Part shown: positions 52,719-62,346 of the stretch, piece by piece
Numbering within the stretch: the stretch's first letter is position 1
Layout: every line of letters begins with the position of its first letter
Origin: Thermodesulfobacterium thermophilum DSM 1276
GTDB lineage: Bacteria > Desulfobacterota > Thermodesulfobacteria > Thermodesulfobacteriales > Thermodesulfobacteriaceae
Reading direction: 5' to 3'
DNA length: 64,000 nucleotides
Assembly (NCBI RefSeq): GCF_000421605.1
Contig: NZ_ATXI01000007.1
Coordinates: forward strand, 44,853 to 108,852
Notes under the pieces: model-generated
Told to the model about the DNA's origin: nothing
Database searches by the model: none
The model's input: only the letters and a program-made list of their open reading frames with translations
Made by a program: the position numbers and the translations under genes

Positions 52719-53246
52719 TTAAATCTCTTTGATGATAAAGTTTTCTAAAGGTTGTCTGGAGGTCCTTTTACTTTGATCATCTGGATATCCTAAGGCGATA
52801 AAAGCTGCAAGTTCGTATTTCTCCTTAGGTAATGAGAGGACTTCTTTTACTTTTTCCTCGTTTTTTAAGATCTCACCTAACCAACAGGCCCCAAGGCCAG
52901 AAGCATGGGCTGCAAGCAGTATGTTTTGGATACAAGCACCTGCAGATTGATGGTCTTTTATCTGGTGGTACATCCTGTCTTTATCTAAAAAAACACCGAT
53001 TAAAACCGGAGCCTTTTTGATGATTTCATGATATCTGGTTAAGGCTGCCAGCTTTTGTTTAATTTCTTCAGACCAGACTATTACAAACCTCCAAGGTTGG
53101 TTATTTAACCCAGAAGGAGCCCATATACCTGCTTCTAACAAACGATAAATTAATTCCTTGTCAGGTTTTTGGTCTAAATACTTTCTTATACTTCTTCTAT
53201 CAAAAATAGCCTTAAATACTGCTTCTTTTAGCTTCTCTTTTTCCAT
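52719..53246 (-). CDS. Nitroreductase family protein
   Basis: 175 residues. The FMN-binding start FDRRSIRKYLDQKPDKELI (residues ~15-33), GIWAPSGLNNQPWRFVIVWS (~41-60) and ACWLGEIL (near 120-127) with the C-terminal FIALGYPDDQ are the family blocks. The size fits the short nitroreductases found in anaerobes. Substrate is unknown. The ATG lies 35 bases inside the 3' end of the upstream flavoprotein gene, so the two are translationally coupled and may exchange flavin electrons. Confidence 0.87.
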   Translation of the reverse strand: MEKEKLKEAVFKAIFDRRSIRKYLDQKPDKELIYRLLEAGIWAPSGLNNQPWRFVIVWSEEIKQKLAALTRYHEIIKKAPVLIGVFLDKDRMYHQIKDHQSAGACIQNILLAAHASGLGACWLGEILKNEEKVKEVLSLPKEKYELAAFIALGYPDDQSKRTSRQPLENFIIKEI

Positions 53247-53925
53247 AGCCTTCCTTTCCTGTGTTTATAAAATTTAAACTTGCGATAACTTCTTTTCTGA
53301 TGTTTTCAAGAAGCTCTTTGTTATAAACAAAGGTTAAATCTACAGGAATACCTTTAAGTCTCGCTATAGTCCTTGTGGTTAAGATACCGATGTTTATCGC
53401 ATCCATCAAGGCTTTATCATCATAAATAGCTCTGTCTGCCTTATGTGAGTAGGCGATACCCCAGGGGGGGATGATAGCCCCCATTGAGGTCATGGTAGTA
53501 ATGATATAACCTCCTGTCCAGGCTCCCCCTTCGTCTGCACCTACAGCTATAGCACCTACTACTTTTCCTTCGAGATAACTTGGTTCTCCGTAGGAGACCA
53601 TGTTTTCAAGACAAGTCATGCGGTCTATCAGGTTTTTTAACTGCCCAGAAGGTGCAAACCAATAAATCGGGGTAGAAAAGATAATACCGTCTGCTTCATA
53701 GATTTTTTCTAAAATGATTTTTCCATAGTCTTCAAATATGCAAGGAAACTTACAGTTAGGCTCTTCGTCATGGATACATCCTATACAAGGTTTTATTTCT
53801 CCGTCGTAAACACTGACCAGCTCAGTTTTAGCTCCTTCTCTTTCTGCCCCTTTTAAGGCAGCAAGTAAAAGCTGAGCAGACCCACCGTTTTTGTGAGGCG
53901 AACCTAACACCCCTAAGACCTTCAT
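53212..53925 (-). CDS. NADPH-dependent FMN reductase / iron-sulfur flavoprotein-like
   Basis: 237 residues from the ATG at 53925, which overlaps the speE stop as ATGA. The flavodoxin-like start MKVLGVLGSPHKNGGSAQLL is the FMN-binding loop. A Cys-rich segment PCIGCIHDEEPNCKFPC (residues ~48-64) resembles the iron-sulfur site of Isf-type proteins. FSTPIYWFAPSGQLKNLIDR (residues ~84-103) is the flavodoxin core. It may move electrons between ferredoxin and other acceptors. The nitroreductase gene overlaps its 3' end. Confidence 0.82.
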   Translation of the reverse strand: MKVLGVLGSPHKNGGSAQLLLAALKGAEREGAKTELVSVYDGEIKPCIGCIHDEEPNCKFPCIFEDYGKIILEKIYEADGIIFSTPIYWFAPSGQLKNLIDRMTCLENMVSYGEPSYLEGKVVGAIAVGADEGGAWTGGYIITTMTSMGAIIPPWGIAYSHKADRAIYDDKALMDAINIGILTTRTIARLKGIPVDLTFVYNKELLENIRKEVIASLNFINTGKEGYGKREAKRSSI

Positions 53926-54830
53926 ACCGCTAAAGCCTCCCTCCAAAATTTAGGAAGACCAAAGGCTGAACCATGTATTTCATGAGAATAAAAGTATACA
54001 TTTGGTAATTCTTTCCATTTTGGAATTTCTGGGTTAGGATAAGGGCATCTCATGATAAAAGCATTATCACTACCAAAGGATGGTACATTGCTTCTATAGC
54101 AAAACACCTCTTTTGCAGGATAAACGTTTATGAAGGTTTTATAAGTTTCTGTAAAAATGTTTTTCATCGTAAACGGAGTCCCACATTGTTGTACAACAAC
54201 TCCTTTAGGACAAAGCTTATAAAGCATCTGATGAAATTTTACTCCAAACAGGGCATGAGAAAGCTCCTGCGTAATACCTGTGTCACTTATATCAGGGTCT
54301 GTAGAATCTATGATTACCAAATCAAAGGCCTTCCCCTCATCTAAATATTTTTGCACCATAACAAAAGCATCTTCTACTATCAGTTTAAGCCTTGGGTCCT
54401 TTGGATCTTCAGGTAAAAGCTCAGGGAAGTATTCTTCTACTAACTTAGGTATTTTAGGGTCTATGTCTACGATAACCACTTCTTCTATCTCTGGATATTT
54501 CAAAAGTTCTCTTGCTGCCCCGTAGTCTCCTCCACCACAAATTAAAACTTTCTTAATACTACCTTCAGGGGTGGATTGAACAGGGATATGTACCAAAGAT
54601 TCATGGTAGATAAACTCGTCTCTTGAAGTAAACTGAAGGTTGTTGTTAATAAAAAGCATCCTACCCCAAAACTTGTTTTCTAAAATAAAAATATTTTGCA
54701 TCCCTGATTCAGCATAAATAATAGTTCCTAAATAAGAATAAAGATAATCTATGTTTACAAATTCTCCAAAAAGTACCCTTACGCCTTTGGTTTCAGTGGG
54801 AAGGGCTTTACTCATAATATCTTTGACCAT
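53922..54830 (-). CDS. speE: Spermidine synthase-type aminopropyltransferase
   Basis: 302 residues. Transfers an aminopropyl group from decarboxylated SAM. The N-terminal beta region leads to DEFIYHESLVHIP (residues ~74-86) and the SAM-type motif LICGGGDYGAARELLKYPEI (residues ~103-122). The active-site Asp is in VIIDSTDPD (residues ~173-181). The N-terminal 20 residues (MVKDIMSKALPTETKGVRVL) are a family-variable lead. Product specificity (spermidine or longer thermophile polyamines) cannot be read, though long polyamines are common in thermophiles. It overlaps the flavoprotein gene by four bases. Confidence 0.9.
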   Translation of the reverse strand: MVKDIMSKALPTETKGVRVLFGEFVNIDYLYSYLGTIIYAESGMQNIFILENKFWGRMLFINNNLQFTSRDEFIYHESLVHIPVQSTPEGSIKKVLICGGGDYGAARELLKYPEIEEVVIVDIDPKIPKLVEEYFPELLPEDPKDPRLKLIVEDAFVMVQKYLDEGKAFDLVIIDSTDPDISDTGITQELSHALFGVKFHQMLYKLCPKGVVVQQCGTPFTMKNIFTETYKTFINVYPAKEVFCYRSNVPSFGSDNAFIMRCPYPNPEIPKWKELPNVYFYSHEIHGSAFGLPKFWREALAV

Positions 54831-54913
54831 AGGAAACCCCTTTTAAGGATGTTTTAGAGAAGTTAATGGCTAATCCAAATTTTAAAACTTTTAAAAGGTT
54901 TGTCAACAAAGAA

Positions 54914-55831
54914 TTAAAGCCCTAAGGTTTTTAGTTTTTCTATTAATTTTTTTTGCTCTTCAGTAAGAGCTTTTGGTATTTTAGGAACTAAAACCACATA
55001 AAGATCCCCTCGTTTTTCTCCAGTGATGGGGAGGCCTAACCCTTTGAGTCTTAGTTTAGCTCCAGGTTTGGTTAAAGGTGGAACTTTGGCTTTAACCTTT
55101 CTTCCTTCAGGGGTTTGGATTTCTACCTCATCGCCCAAGAAAAAACTGCTCACAGGAAGTTCTTTTTCTATGATAAGGTTGCTATCTTCAACTTTATAAC
55201 CTGAAGAAGGGATTACTTTTATTCTAAAAAGATATTCCTTTGTGGTTTTCCCTGATTTCTTTTTTACCCTAAGGATTTGTCCATCTTTTACATTTTGAGG
55301 TATTTTGATCTTTATGGTTTCATAAGTTCCTGGAAGAATAACTTCTTTTTCCCCACCTTTTATAATCTCATCGGTAGTAAGAGGAAGATCTAATTGTATG
55401 GTTTCATAAACCTCGCCAAATGGGCTAAAGTCTTCTTCTCCTCCAAAGTGGGTTCCAAAGAGGTTGCTAAAAATGTCCCCTAAGTCAAAAATAAATGTTC
55501 TGCTTCCCCTTTTGTTTTTTTTAAAAAATCCCCCTAAGTCAATTCCTATGTCTCTAAAGATGGTCTCGAAATCGAAATCTCTAAAGATGTCTTCTTGAGT
55601 ATATCTTCTCTGGAATTCTGTTGACCCATAAAGGTCATAAAGTTTTCTTTTCTCAGGGTCTGATAAAACAGCATAGGCTTCATTTATTTCTTTAAACTTT
55701 TCCTCAGCTTCTTTGTTGCCTTTGTTTCTATCAGGATGATATTTCATGGCCAGTTTACGATAGGCCTTTTTAATTTCTTCTTGCGTAGCATTTCTTGGAA
55801 CTCCAAGGATCTCATAATAATCCTTAGACAT
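54914..55831 (-). CDS. CbpA-type DnaJ co-chaperone (no zinc finger)
   Basis: 305 residues from the ATG at 55831 (GGAGGGT upstream), not the in-frame ATG at 55882. The J domain is [19 protein letters not shown] with HPDRN (residues ~31-35). A short G/F-like linker follows, then two C-terminal substrate-binding domains (residues ~125-300: [40 protein letters not shown]). There is no CxxCxGxG zinc finger, so it is class II, like CbpA. It works with DnaK. Located between speE and the deaminase gene but with gaps, probably alone. Confidence 0.88.
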   Translation of the reverse strand: MSKDYYEILGVPRNATQEEIKKAYRKLAMKYHPDRNKGNKEAEEKFKEINEAYAVLSDPEKRKLYDLYGSTEFQRRYTQEDIFRDFDFETIFRDIGIDLGGFFKKNKRGSRTFIFDLGDIFSNLFGTHFGGEEDFSPFGEVYETIQLDLPLTTDEIIKGGEKEVILPGTYETIKIKIPQNVKDGQILRVKKKSGKTTKEYLFRIKVIPSSGYKVEDSNLIIEKELPVSSFFLGDEVEIQTPEGRKVKAKVPPLTKPGAKLRLKGLGLPITGEKRGDLYVVLVPKIPKALTEEQKKLIEKLKTLGL

Positions 55832-55936
55832 AAACCTACCCTCCAGTTTCCTTTTGATATAAAAAGGCCTGTTTTTATACAAAAAATAAGACTTTTTGGG
55901 CCAAAAATCAACAGAAAGAGTTGAAAAAGTAAAGCT

Positions 55937-56488
55937 TTATTCTGTAGGAGGGAGTCTTCTTTGAGAGGTAGGGTAGGGTAGGATGGTTGAAAGAGCTTTC
56001 ATAGTTTCTTCGGATACCACAATTTGTTTAAAAACTTTGATCCCTGCTTCCTTTATAGCCTCTTTCCAAAAAAGGTCCCTTTCAAAATCTCTGCTTTCGT
56101 AGTCATATTCATAGTAGACTTCTTTGATTCCAGCAGAGGCGATTAATTTTAGACAGACATAACAAGGAGCAAGCGTACAGTAAAGACTGGCTCCTTCTAC
56201 TGGAATTCCAAATCTTGCGGCCTGAGCGATCGCGTTAGCCTCAGCATGAGTAGCCCTACAGAAATTGTATTTATCTATGTCTGGAATCCCCTTTTCTCTT
56301 CTAAAACAATAGGTAGGTCCTTTATCTGTACAATGCCAAGCCCCAGGCATGGGGCCGTTGTATCCGGTAGCTAAAATTCTTTTGTCTTTTACTATCACCG
56401 CGCCTGTAGGTCTGGAATTACATCCGGACCTTAGTGCAACCATCTTTGCTATAAGCATAAAATATTCATGCCAGCTTGGACGTTCCAT
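55937..56488 (-). CDS. dCMP/ComEB-like zinc deaminase
   Basis: 183 residues. The zinc-site pattern THAEANAIAQAARFG (HAE near residues 80-83) and CTLAPCYVCLKLIASAGI (PCxxC near residues 107-110) are the cytidine deaminase superfamily marks. MERPSWHEYFMLIAKMVALR at the start is the dCMP deaminase/ComE family style. It makes dUMP for thymidylate synthesis, or serves as a ComEB-like protein. It lies 6 bases after the glyA stop region and may be co-transcribed with glyA. Confidence 0.87.
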   Translation of the reverse strand: MERPSWHEYFMLIAKMVALRSGCNSRPTGAVIVKDKRILATGYNGPMPGAWHCTDKGPTYCFRREKGIPDIDKYNFCRATHAEANAIAQAARFGIPVEGASLYCTLAPCYVCLKLIASAGIKEVYYEYDYESRDFERDLFWKEAIKEAGIKVFKQIVVSEETMKALSTILPYPTSQRRLPPTE

Positions 56489-56494
56489 AAGATC

Positions 56495-57733
56495 TTACCT
56501 CTTGTAAAAAGGGAACCTCTCGCAAATCTCTCTTATTTTTTGCCTTATCTCTTTACGCAATCCTTCTTTATCTGGATTTTTCAAGACAGCACACATGTAT
56601 TGAGCAACCTCTTCTACCTCTTTTTCCTTCAGTCCTCTGGTAGTAATCGCTGGGGTTCCTATCCTGATTCCGCTGGTAATTCTTGGAGGACGTGGGTCAA
56701 AAGGTATAGCATTTTTGTTAACCGTAATACCTGCCTCTTCTAAAAGCTTTTCAGCCTCTGCACCGGTAAGACCGTTTACCGAAACGTCTACCAAAATCAA
56801 ATGGTTATCTGTACCACCCGCAACGATCCTAAAACCTTCAGCTTTAAACACTTCCGCTATGGTTTTAGCGTTTTTAACCACCTGTTGTTGATAGGTTTTA
56901 AACTCAGGCTCTAAGGCCTGTTTAAAACAAACAGCTTTAGCAGCTATTACGTTCATGTGAGGACCACCTTGTATACCTGGAAAAACTGTTTTGTCGATTA
57001 TTTTTGCAAACTTTTCTTTACAAAGAATGAATCCACCTCTTGGTCCCCTTAAGGTTTTATGGGTGGTTGAGGTCACAAAATCAGCATAAGGAAGGGGCGA
57101 AGGGTGGATACCTGCGGCTACTAAACCTGCTATATGCGCCATGTCTACCATCAAGAAAGCCCCTACTTCCTGGGCTATCTGATAGAAAGCTTCAAAGTCT
57201 ATGGTTCTGGGATAAGCACTCGCTCCTGCCACTATGATTTTAGGTTTATGTTCAAGGGCTAACCTTCTTACCTCGTCGTAGTCGATAGTCTCTGTTTCCC
57301 TTGATACACCATAATGAACGATTTTGTAAAGTTTCCCAGAAAAATTAACGGAAGCTCCGTGAGAAAGATGGCCTCCATGTGAGAGGTTCATCGAAAGTAT
57401 GGTATCTCCAGGGGTTAATACGGCAAAATATACAGCCATGTTAGCCTGGGTGCCAGAATGAGGCTGTACGTTAGCGTGCTCAGCCCCAAAAAGCATCTTT
57501 ACTCTCTCTATGGCAAGTTTTTCCACCTCATCTACATAAGTACACCCTCCGTAATAACGAGCCTCTGGATATCCCTCAGCATATTTGTTCATCAAATAAG
57601 AACCTTCTGCCTCCATGATAGCCTCATGGGCTAAGTTTTCTGAAGCTATCATCTCAAGCTGATATTCCTGTCTGTCTCTTTCTTTTTGGATTAACTCCCA
57701 GATATCTGGGTCTACTGTTTTTAAAAATGACAT
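56495..57733 (-). CDS. glyA: Serine hydroxymethyltransferase
   Basis: 412 residues. Interconverts serine and glycine with tetrahydrofolate. [20 protein letters not shown] (residues ~23-42), then [20 protein letters not shown], are the fold-start blocks. The PLP Lys is in [17 protein letters not shown] (Lys near residue 228). [12 protein letters not shown] and [14 protein letters not shown] are also present. Full length. It supplies one-carbon units and glycine; the deaminase gene follows in the same direction. Confidence 0.96.
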   Translation of the reverse strand: MSFLKTVDPDIWELIQKERDRQEYQLEMIASENLAHEAIMEAEGSYLMNKYAEGYPEARYYGGCTYVDEVEKLAIERVKMLFGAEHANVQPHSGTQANMAVYFAVLTPGDTILSMNLSHGGHLSHGASVNFSGKLYKIVHYGVSRETETIDYDEVRRLALEHKPKIIVAGASAYPRTIDFEAFYQIAQEVGAFLMVDMAHIAGLVAAGIHPSPLPYADFVTSTTHKTLRGPRGGFILCKEKFAKIIDKTVFPGIQGGPHMNVIAAKAVCFKQALEPEFKTYQQQVVKNAKTIAEVFKAEGFRIVAGGTDNHLILVDVSVNGLTGAEAEKLLEEAGITVNKNAIPFDPRPPRITSGIRIGTPAITTRGLKEKEVEEVAQYMCAVLKNPDKEGLRKEIRQKIREICERFPFYKR

Positions 57734-57787
57734 TACCTTATCCCTCCCTAAAAATTTCTCTTTAGATAAGTCAATTTTACCAGGTTT

Positions 57788-58693
57788 TTAAATTTCTTCT
57801 ACCTGAAAAACCCCTTCTTTTTGAGCCTGGTTGAAGCGAGTTAAGTTTTTCCAGATTAAATAACAGATAGAGGTATAGCCTAAGTTAAAAAATTCTAAGA
57901 CCCAAAATTTAGGAGAAAACTTTACAGCTAAAACCAAAAGTATTATCCCCATACCTATCGAGGCCCAAAAGTTAATTTTAAAAAATTTTTCGTAAAACCA
58001 TGCATTTCTAAGTACAAAAGGAATGGTAATAAGTTCTCTTAATACCTCAAAAGTCCTCTTTAGGTTATAATGGGATTTTCCATATATCCTTGGACGGTCA
58101 ACTATAGGTACCTCACATACCTCTTCGTTTTTAACCCCGAAAAGAGCTGGTAAAAATCTGTGAAAACCATGGGGTATTTGATATTTTTTTGGTATAGGTG
58201 AAAGATAGGCCTTTAACGAGCACCCATTATCCCTTACTTTTAACCCTGTAAAAACACTGATTAACCAATTGGCTATTCTTGACGGAAGGACTCTTATCCA
58301 AAAATTTTCCTTTCTTTTTAACCTGAAACCAGTGGCTACCTTATACCCTGTTTCCAGTTTCTCTATTAGATCTTTGATATACTTAGGGTCGTTTTGGCCG
58401 TCTCCGTCCATAGAAACGATGATATCTCCTGTAGCTTTTTGAAAGCCTGCGGTAAGGCCTGCTGCCTCTCCCCGGTTACGATCCATATTTAGTATTCTTA
58501 AAAAAGGGTCATTTTTTTTTAATTCTTTAAGAATTTCTAAGGTTTTGTCTGTGCTTCCGTCGTTGACAAAGATGATTTCGTATTGATACCCTTTAGAAGA
58601 CTTTAAGGTTTCAAGAACAGCTTTAGCTTCTTGATAAACTATGGGAACGTTTCCTTCCTCGTTATGAACAGGTACGATAAGAGAAATCTTCAT
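57788..58693 (-). CDS. ArnC/DPMS-like family 2 glycosyltransferase
   Basis: 301 residues. The GT-A domain (residues ~1-210) has SLIVPVHNEEGNVPIVYQEA at the start, VNDGSTDKTLEIL and VSMDGDGQNDPK (DxD-type metal site near residues 95-98). Two C-terminal membrane helices follow (residues ~233-275). This layout is that of enzymes charging polyprenyl phosphate with sugars (ArnC/GtrB). It lies 3 bases from the DegT gene and precedes the end of the cluster. The likely product is a lipid-linked sugar for the downstream membrane transferase. Confidence 0.85.
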   Translation of the reverse strand: MKISLIVPVHNEEGNVPIVYQEAKAVLETLKSSKGYQYEIIFVNDGSTDKTLEILKELKKNDPFLRILNMDRNRGEAAGLTAGFQKATGDIIVSMDGDGQNDPKYIKDLIEKLETGYKVATGFRLKRKENFWIRVLPSRIANWLISVFTGLKVRDNGCSLKAYLSPIPKKYQIPHGFHRFLPALFGVKNEEVCEVPIVDRPRIYGKSHYNLKRTFEVLRELITIPFVLRNAWFYEKFFKINFWASIGMGIILLVLAVKFSPKFWVLEFFNLGYTSICYLIWKNLTRFNQAQKEGVFQVEEI

Positions 58694-58696
58694 AAG

Positions 58697-59815
58697 CTAT
58701 CCTTGTTTCTGAAAAAATTCCCTTATACAGCTTATGACATAGTTTATTTCTTCGTCAGTTAACTCAGGATACATAGGAATAGCGAGAGATTCTTTAGCCA
58801 ACCTTTCTGCTACAGGAAGGCTAAAAGATTTCTGATAGGTGGTTTGATAACTTTTATGTAAGTGTAAAGGGATAGGATAATAATACCCTGTTCCTACACC
58901 TTTTTCTTTTAAAAAGGAGACCAACTCATCTCTAAAAGGAGTTCTTATTACATACCTATGATAAACACTTTGTCTGTGTTCAGGATCAAGAGGAGGTAAG
59001 GTGAGGTCTTTAAGGTCAGAAAGTTCTTCGTGGTATTTTTGAGCTATTTCTCTTCTTTTTTCATTTTTTTTATCTAAGGTTTTAAGCCTTGCATTAAGGA
59101 TGACAGCTTGAAGTTCGTCAAGTCTTGAGTTAAACCCAAAAAAATGAGAATGGTTTTTTTCTACCTGTCCATGCACCCTTAGAAACTTAATCTTAAAGGC
59201 TAATTCGTCATCATCGGTAACAATCGCTCCTCCATCTCCTATACAGTTAAGGTTTTTAACAGGTCCACAGCTAAAACATCCTACTTTTCCAAAAGTGCCT
59301 ACTTTTTTACCTTTATAGGTTGCCCCATGAGCATGAGAAGCATCCTCTATAAGGATAACTCCATATTTTTCACAAAAATCAAGTATTTCATCCATCTCAG
59401 CAGGATGTCCATACATATGAACCAATATCAAGGCCTTGGTTTTAGGGGTTAATTTAGAATAAAGGTCGTTTAAATCTGGACCAAAGGTTTTAGGGTCTAC
59501 CTCTACTAATACAGGGGTTGCTCCTACCCAGTGAATCACCTCTATGTCTGCAATAAAGGCATTGGCTTGAAGTAAAACCTCATCCCCTTTTCCAATACCA
59601 CAAGCTATAAGAGCCATAAGTAAGGCCGTACTTCCACAACTACACCCAAAGGCATATTTTACCCCTAAATATTCAGCCCAATTTTTTTCAAACTCCTGCA
59701 AATACTTTCCGTTTAAAATCTGCATAGAACTCAAAACTTCTTCCCACCCTTGGTATACCTCTTGTCTTATCTCTTCCCAAGACCTTTTCAAGTCTAAAAG
59801 AGGAATTTTTTTCAT
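58697..59815 (-). CDS. DegT/DnrJ/EryC1/StrS aminotransferase
   Basis: 372 residues. PLP-dependent sugar aminotransferase fold. The start KIPLLDLKRSWEEIRQEVYQ, then GCSCGSTALLMALIACGIGK (residues ~66-85), LILVHMYGHPAEMDEIL (residues ~127-143), and the Lys-containing SCGPVKNLNCIGDGGAIV (Lys near residue 186) are in order. It would make an amino sugar, similar to ArnB or a related deoxy-sugar enzyme. It is flanked by the GT2 gene and the Gfo/Idh oxidoreductase gene. Confidence 0.88.
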   Translation of the reverse strand: MKKIPLLDLKRSWEEIRQEVYQGWEEVLSSMQILNGKYLQEFEKNWAEYLGVKYAFGCSCGSTALLMALIACGIGKGDEVLLQANAFIADIEVIHWVGATPVLVEVDPKTFGPDLNDLYSKLTPKTKALILVHMYGHPAEMDEILDFCEKYGVILIEDASHAHGATYKGKKVGTFGKVGCFSCGPVKNLNCIGDGGAIVTDDDELAFKIKFLRVHGQVEKNHSHFFGFNSRLDELQAVILNARLKTLDKKNEKRREIAQKYHEELSDLKDLTLPPLDPEHRQSVYHRYVIRTPFRDELVSFLKEKGVGTGYYYPIPLHLHKSYQTTYQKSFSLPVAERLAKESLAIPMYPELTDEEINYVISCIREFFQKQG

Positions 59816-59825
59816 CTTAAACCTC

Positions 59826-60896
59826 TTATAGATTTTTTTTACCTAATTTACAGGCTATAGGTTCAAAGGGAAATTTTATTTCTTTTCCTGTTTCTGCTGA
59901 TTCATAAAGACCGATGATAGCTTCTAAAGAAGGTATGGCCTCTTCTCCAACCACCAACCAAGGATCTTTTTCCGAACTGCTAAAATATTTCATCGCAGAC
60001 CTTAAGTAAGTAAAATGAGACCATCCTAAGGGATGGTCAGGATTTTTTTCAAAACCTGAGACAAAATCTTCTATGTTTTCTACCCCATCGATGGCTAAAT
60101 GGTCTAATCTGTTCATAGCAAAACCACCAAGGACAGCTGAACCTTTTTCTGCCAATACTACCAATTCAGCCTTTAAGTCTTTAGGACGAGAACATGTGGT
60201 AGCCTCTATCGTACCTAAGGCCCCGTTCTTGAACTTAAACACACCCACTAAAAGGTCTTCTGCCTCTATGTTTACCAGATAGGTTCCCATCTTGGCAAAA
60301 ACACTCTCTATCGGACCTCCTAAGTAATAAAGCATGTCTACAAAATGACATCCTTGCTGAGCCAAAGCTCCTCCATCAAAGGCCCAAGTGCCTCTCCAGG
60401 CAGCAGAATCATAGTATCTTTGATCTCTACTCCAATAAAATTTAGCAGAAAACAAAACAAGATTACCTAAGAGATTTTTAGATAAAGCTTCTTTTAGCTT
60501 TTGTACAGGAAGGTTAGCCCGATTTTGAAAGATGGTAACCAGTTTAAGCTGTTTCTTTTGAGCAAAATTAACCAAACGTTCGGCATCTTTGAGGGTAAGA
60601 GCCAGAGGTTTTTCTACCAAAAGATGTTTCTCAAATTTTTCAAGAACAATCTCTCCTACTTCAGCGTGCATGCCGGAAGGAAGACAAAGGTCTACTACTT
60701 CTATGTTTTCTTTGCTAAGCATTTCTTGATAGTCGGTATATGGTTTAGCAGAAAGGGCCTCAGCAAATTTTTTGGCTCTCTCTGGTACTACATCAGAAAC
60801 AGCAACCACCTCTACTTCTTCTTGCAAAGCTTGATAGATCTTTAGATGCCTTTCTGCTGCCTTCCCACAACCTACAATAGCCAGTTTAACTTTCAT
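59826..60896 (-). CDS. Gfo/Idh/MocA family oxidoreductase
   Basis: 356 residues. The Rossmann start LAIVGCGKAAERHLKIYQAL (residues ~5-24) binds NAD(P). The EKPLAL catalytic-region motif is near residue 96 (LLVEKPLALTLKDAERLV). The C-terminal domain has WRGTWAFDGGALAQQGCHFV (residues ~164-183), with the active-site His/Asp block. Such enzymes oxidise sugar-nucleotide carbons before transamination by DegT proteins; the adjacent gene is consistent with this. Substrate is unknown. Confidence 0.88.
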   Translation of the reverse strand: MKVKLAIVGCGKAAERHLKIYQALQEEVEVVAVSDVVPERAKKFAEALSAKPYTDYQEMLSKENIEVVDLCLPSGMHAEVGEIVLEKFEKHLLVEKPLALTLKDAERLVNFAQKKQLKLVTIFQNRANLPVQKLKEALSKNLLGNLVLFSAKFYWSRDQRYYDSAAWRGTWAFDGGALAQQGCHFVDMLYYLGGPIESVFAKMGTYLVNIEAEDLLVGVFKFKNGALGTIEATTCSRPKDLKAELVVLAEKGSAVLGGFAMNRLDHLAIDGVENIEDFVSGFEKNPDHPLGWSHFTYLRSAMKYFSSSEKDPWLVVGEEAIPSLEAIIGLYESAETGKEIKFPFEPIACKLGKKNL

Positions 60897-60966
60897 CGTT
60901 TTTCCTCACTTTAAAATAAATAAACCTATACTAAAATATACCTAAAAATTTTCTTGTAAAGGCATT

Positions 60967-62339
60967 ATGAACTTAAAAACTCAAGTTTTTCTGGTTTTAT
61001 TTCTTACGACACTTTCTTTTTTGGTCTTTTCCTTTTTTCAACCTCCTTCATCGTATCAAGAGTTAAGAAGAGCCATTTTAGTTAAAGAAACCGTAAAAGA
61101 TTTTAAAATTTTTCAAACCTATAACGGAGAACCTTATTTTACAAAACCCCCCTCTATACATGGTTAGCTTCAGTTTGGAGTAAACCCTTTTCTTCTGACC
61201 CAGATAAGCTGGTTTTTGGTCTGAGATGTTTTTCGGTGTTTTGTTATACACTCTTGTTTTTAGTATTTATAAAGTTCTTTGATAAAGATTGGCAGTCTGG
61301 CCTTTTTTCTTTAATCATGCTTTTAGCTAATCTACGTTTTCTTTCTTTTTTCAATAGGGTAGATATAGAACCTTTGTTTGTTTTATTCTCTTTTTTGATG
61401 TTTTATTTTTCCTACCTTTATTTATTTGTAGCCCCCAAAAGGATTTATCAATATCTTTTTTATGTGTTTCTAACGGCAGGTGTTTTAACCAGAGGTCCTT
61501 TAAACTTTTTTTATCTTCCAGGGCTTCTTGTTTATGGTTTGTTAACCAAAGATAAAAGGGTTTTTAAAATTTTGTTAAATCCCTTAGGCTGGTTAATACT
61601 ACTGATTCCTTCTTTAGGTTGGTATGGTTATGGATATGTAGCCTTTGGTAAAGAAATATTTAAAGAATTTTTAGATACTGACGTTAAAACTCGTCTGCTT
61701 GATCGAGCCAGAGATCCTTGGTATTATTACTTTAAACACCTCTTGCTTAACTTTTGGTTTTGTTTTATCTTCCTTTTCTATCTAATTTGGAAACAAAAAG
61801 CCTACCATAAAGAAAAAGCAAAGGAAATTTGGCACAAGCTTATACAAAACAAGGAAGTTTTTTTCTTGTCGACCGTAGCCATAATCCCTGTATTTTTGTT
61901 AAGTTTTACCGGGAAAAAGTTTGATAAATATCTTCTTTGGGTCTATCCTTTCTGGGCTATAATCTTTTCTAAGATTTTCGTTGAAAATTTTCCCACGTCT
62001 TTTCTTTTGATTTTAAAAAAGTTTTTGTTAGGTTTATTCTTGATAAACTTGATTATCCTTGGAACAATAACCTTCCACCATTTAACCCAGCTTTCATATC
62101 AACTGCACGTCATCAAAAGAGAAATCGTTCAAGGTAGTTTAGCCTTTTGGCAAAAGGAAAATCCTGTTATCATCTTTTATGCCTCAGGTCCGGTTAAAGT
62201 TTTAACTCGTGAAGAAGACCTATTAACCTTTTTAAACCAAGGCTACAATATAATTTCTGAAGAAAAGATACCTCAGGGGAAATTGAAGAAAAACTTTGTA
62301 GACCCTTATAAGCAAACGGTTTGGTATGTTTTTTCTTAA
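60967..62339 (+). pseudogene. ArnT-like lipid glycosyltransferase, frameshifted in a C6 run
   Basis: Two frames join. 60967-61167 gives an N-terminal helix and VKDFKIFQTYNGEPYFTKPP, then SIHG and stop. The other frame, from 61153, gives LYTWLASVWSKPFSSDPDKL, then FGLRCFSVFCYTLLFLV and on through 61236-62339. ArnT relatives have TKPPLYTW in one frame; here the run at 61147-61152 has six C, where seven would keep the frame. The rest (about 11 helices, DWQSGLFSLIM, TRGPLNFFYLPGLLVYGLL, FTGKKFDKYLLWVYP) is intact. The gene is otherwise complete. It could be a sequencing error, a recent mutation or a phase-variable run. Confidence 0.8.
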
Positions 62340-62346
62340 AATTAAG

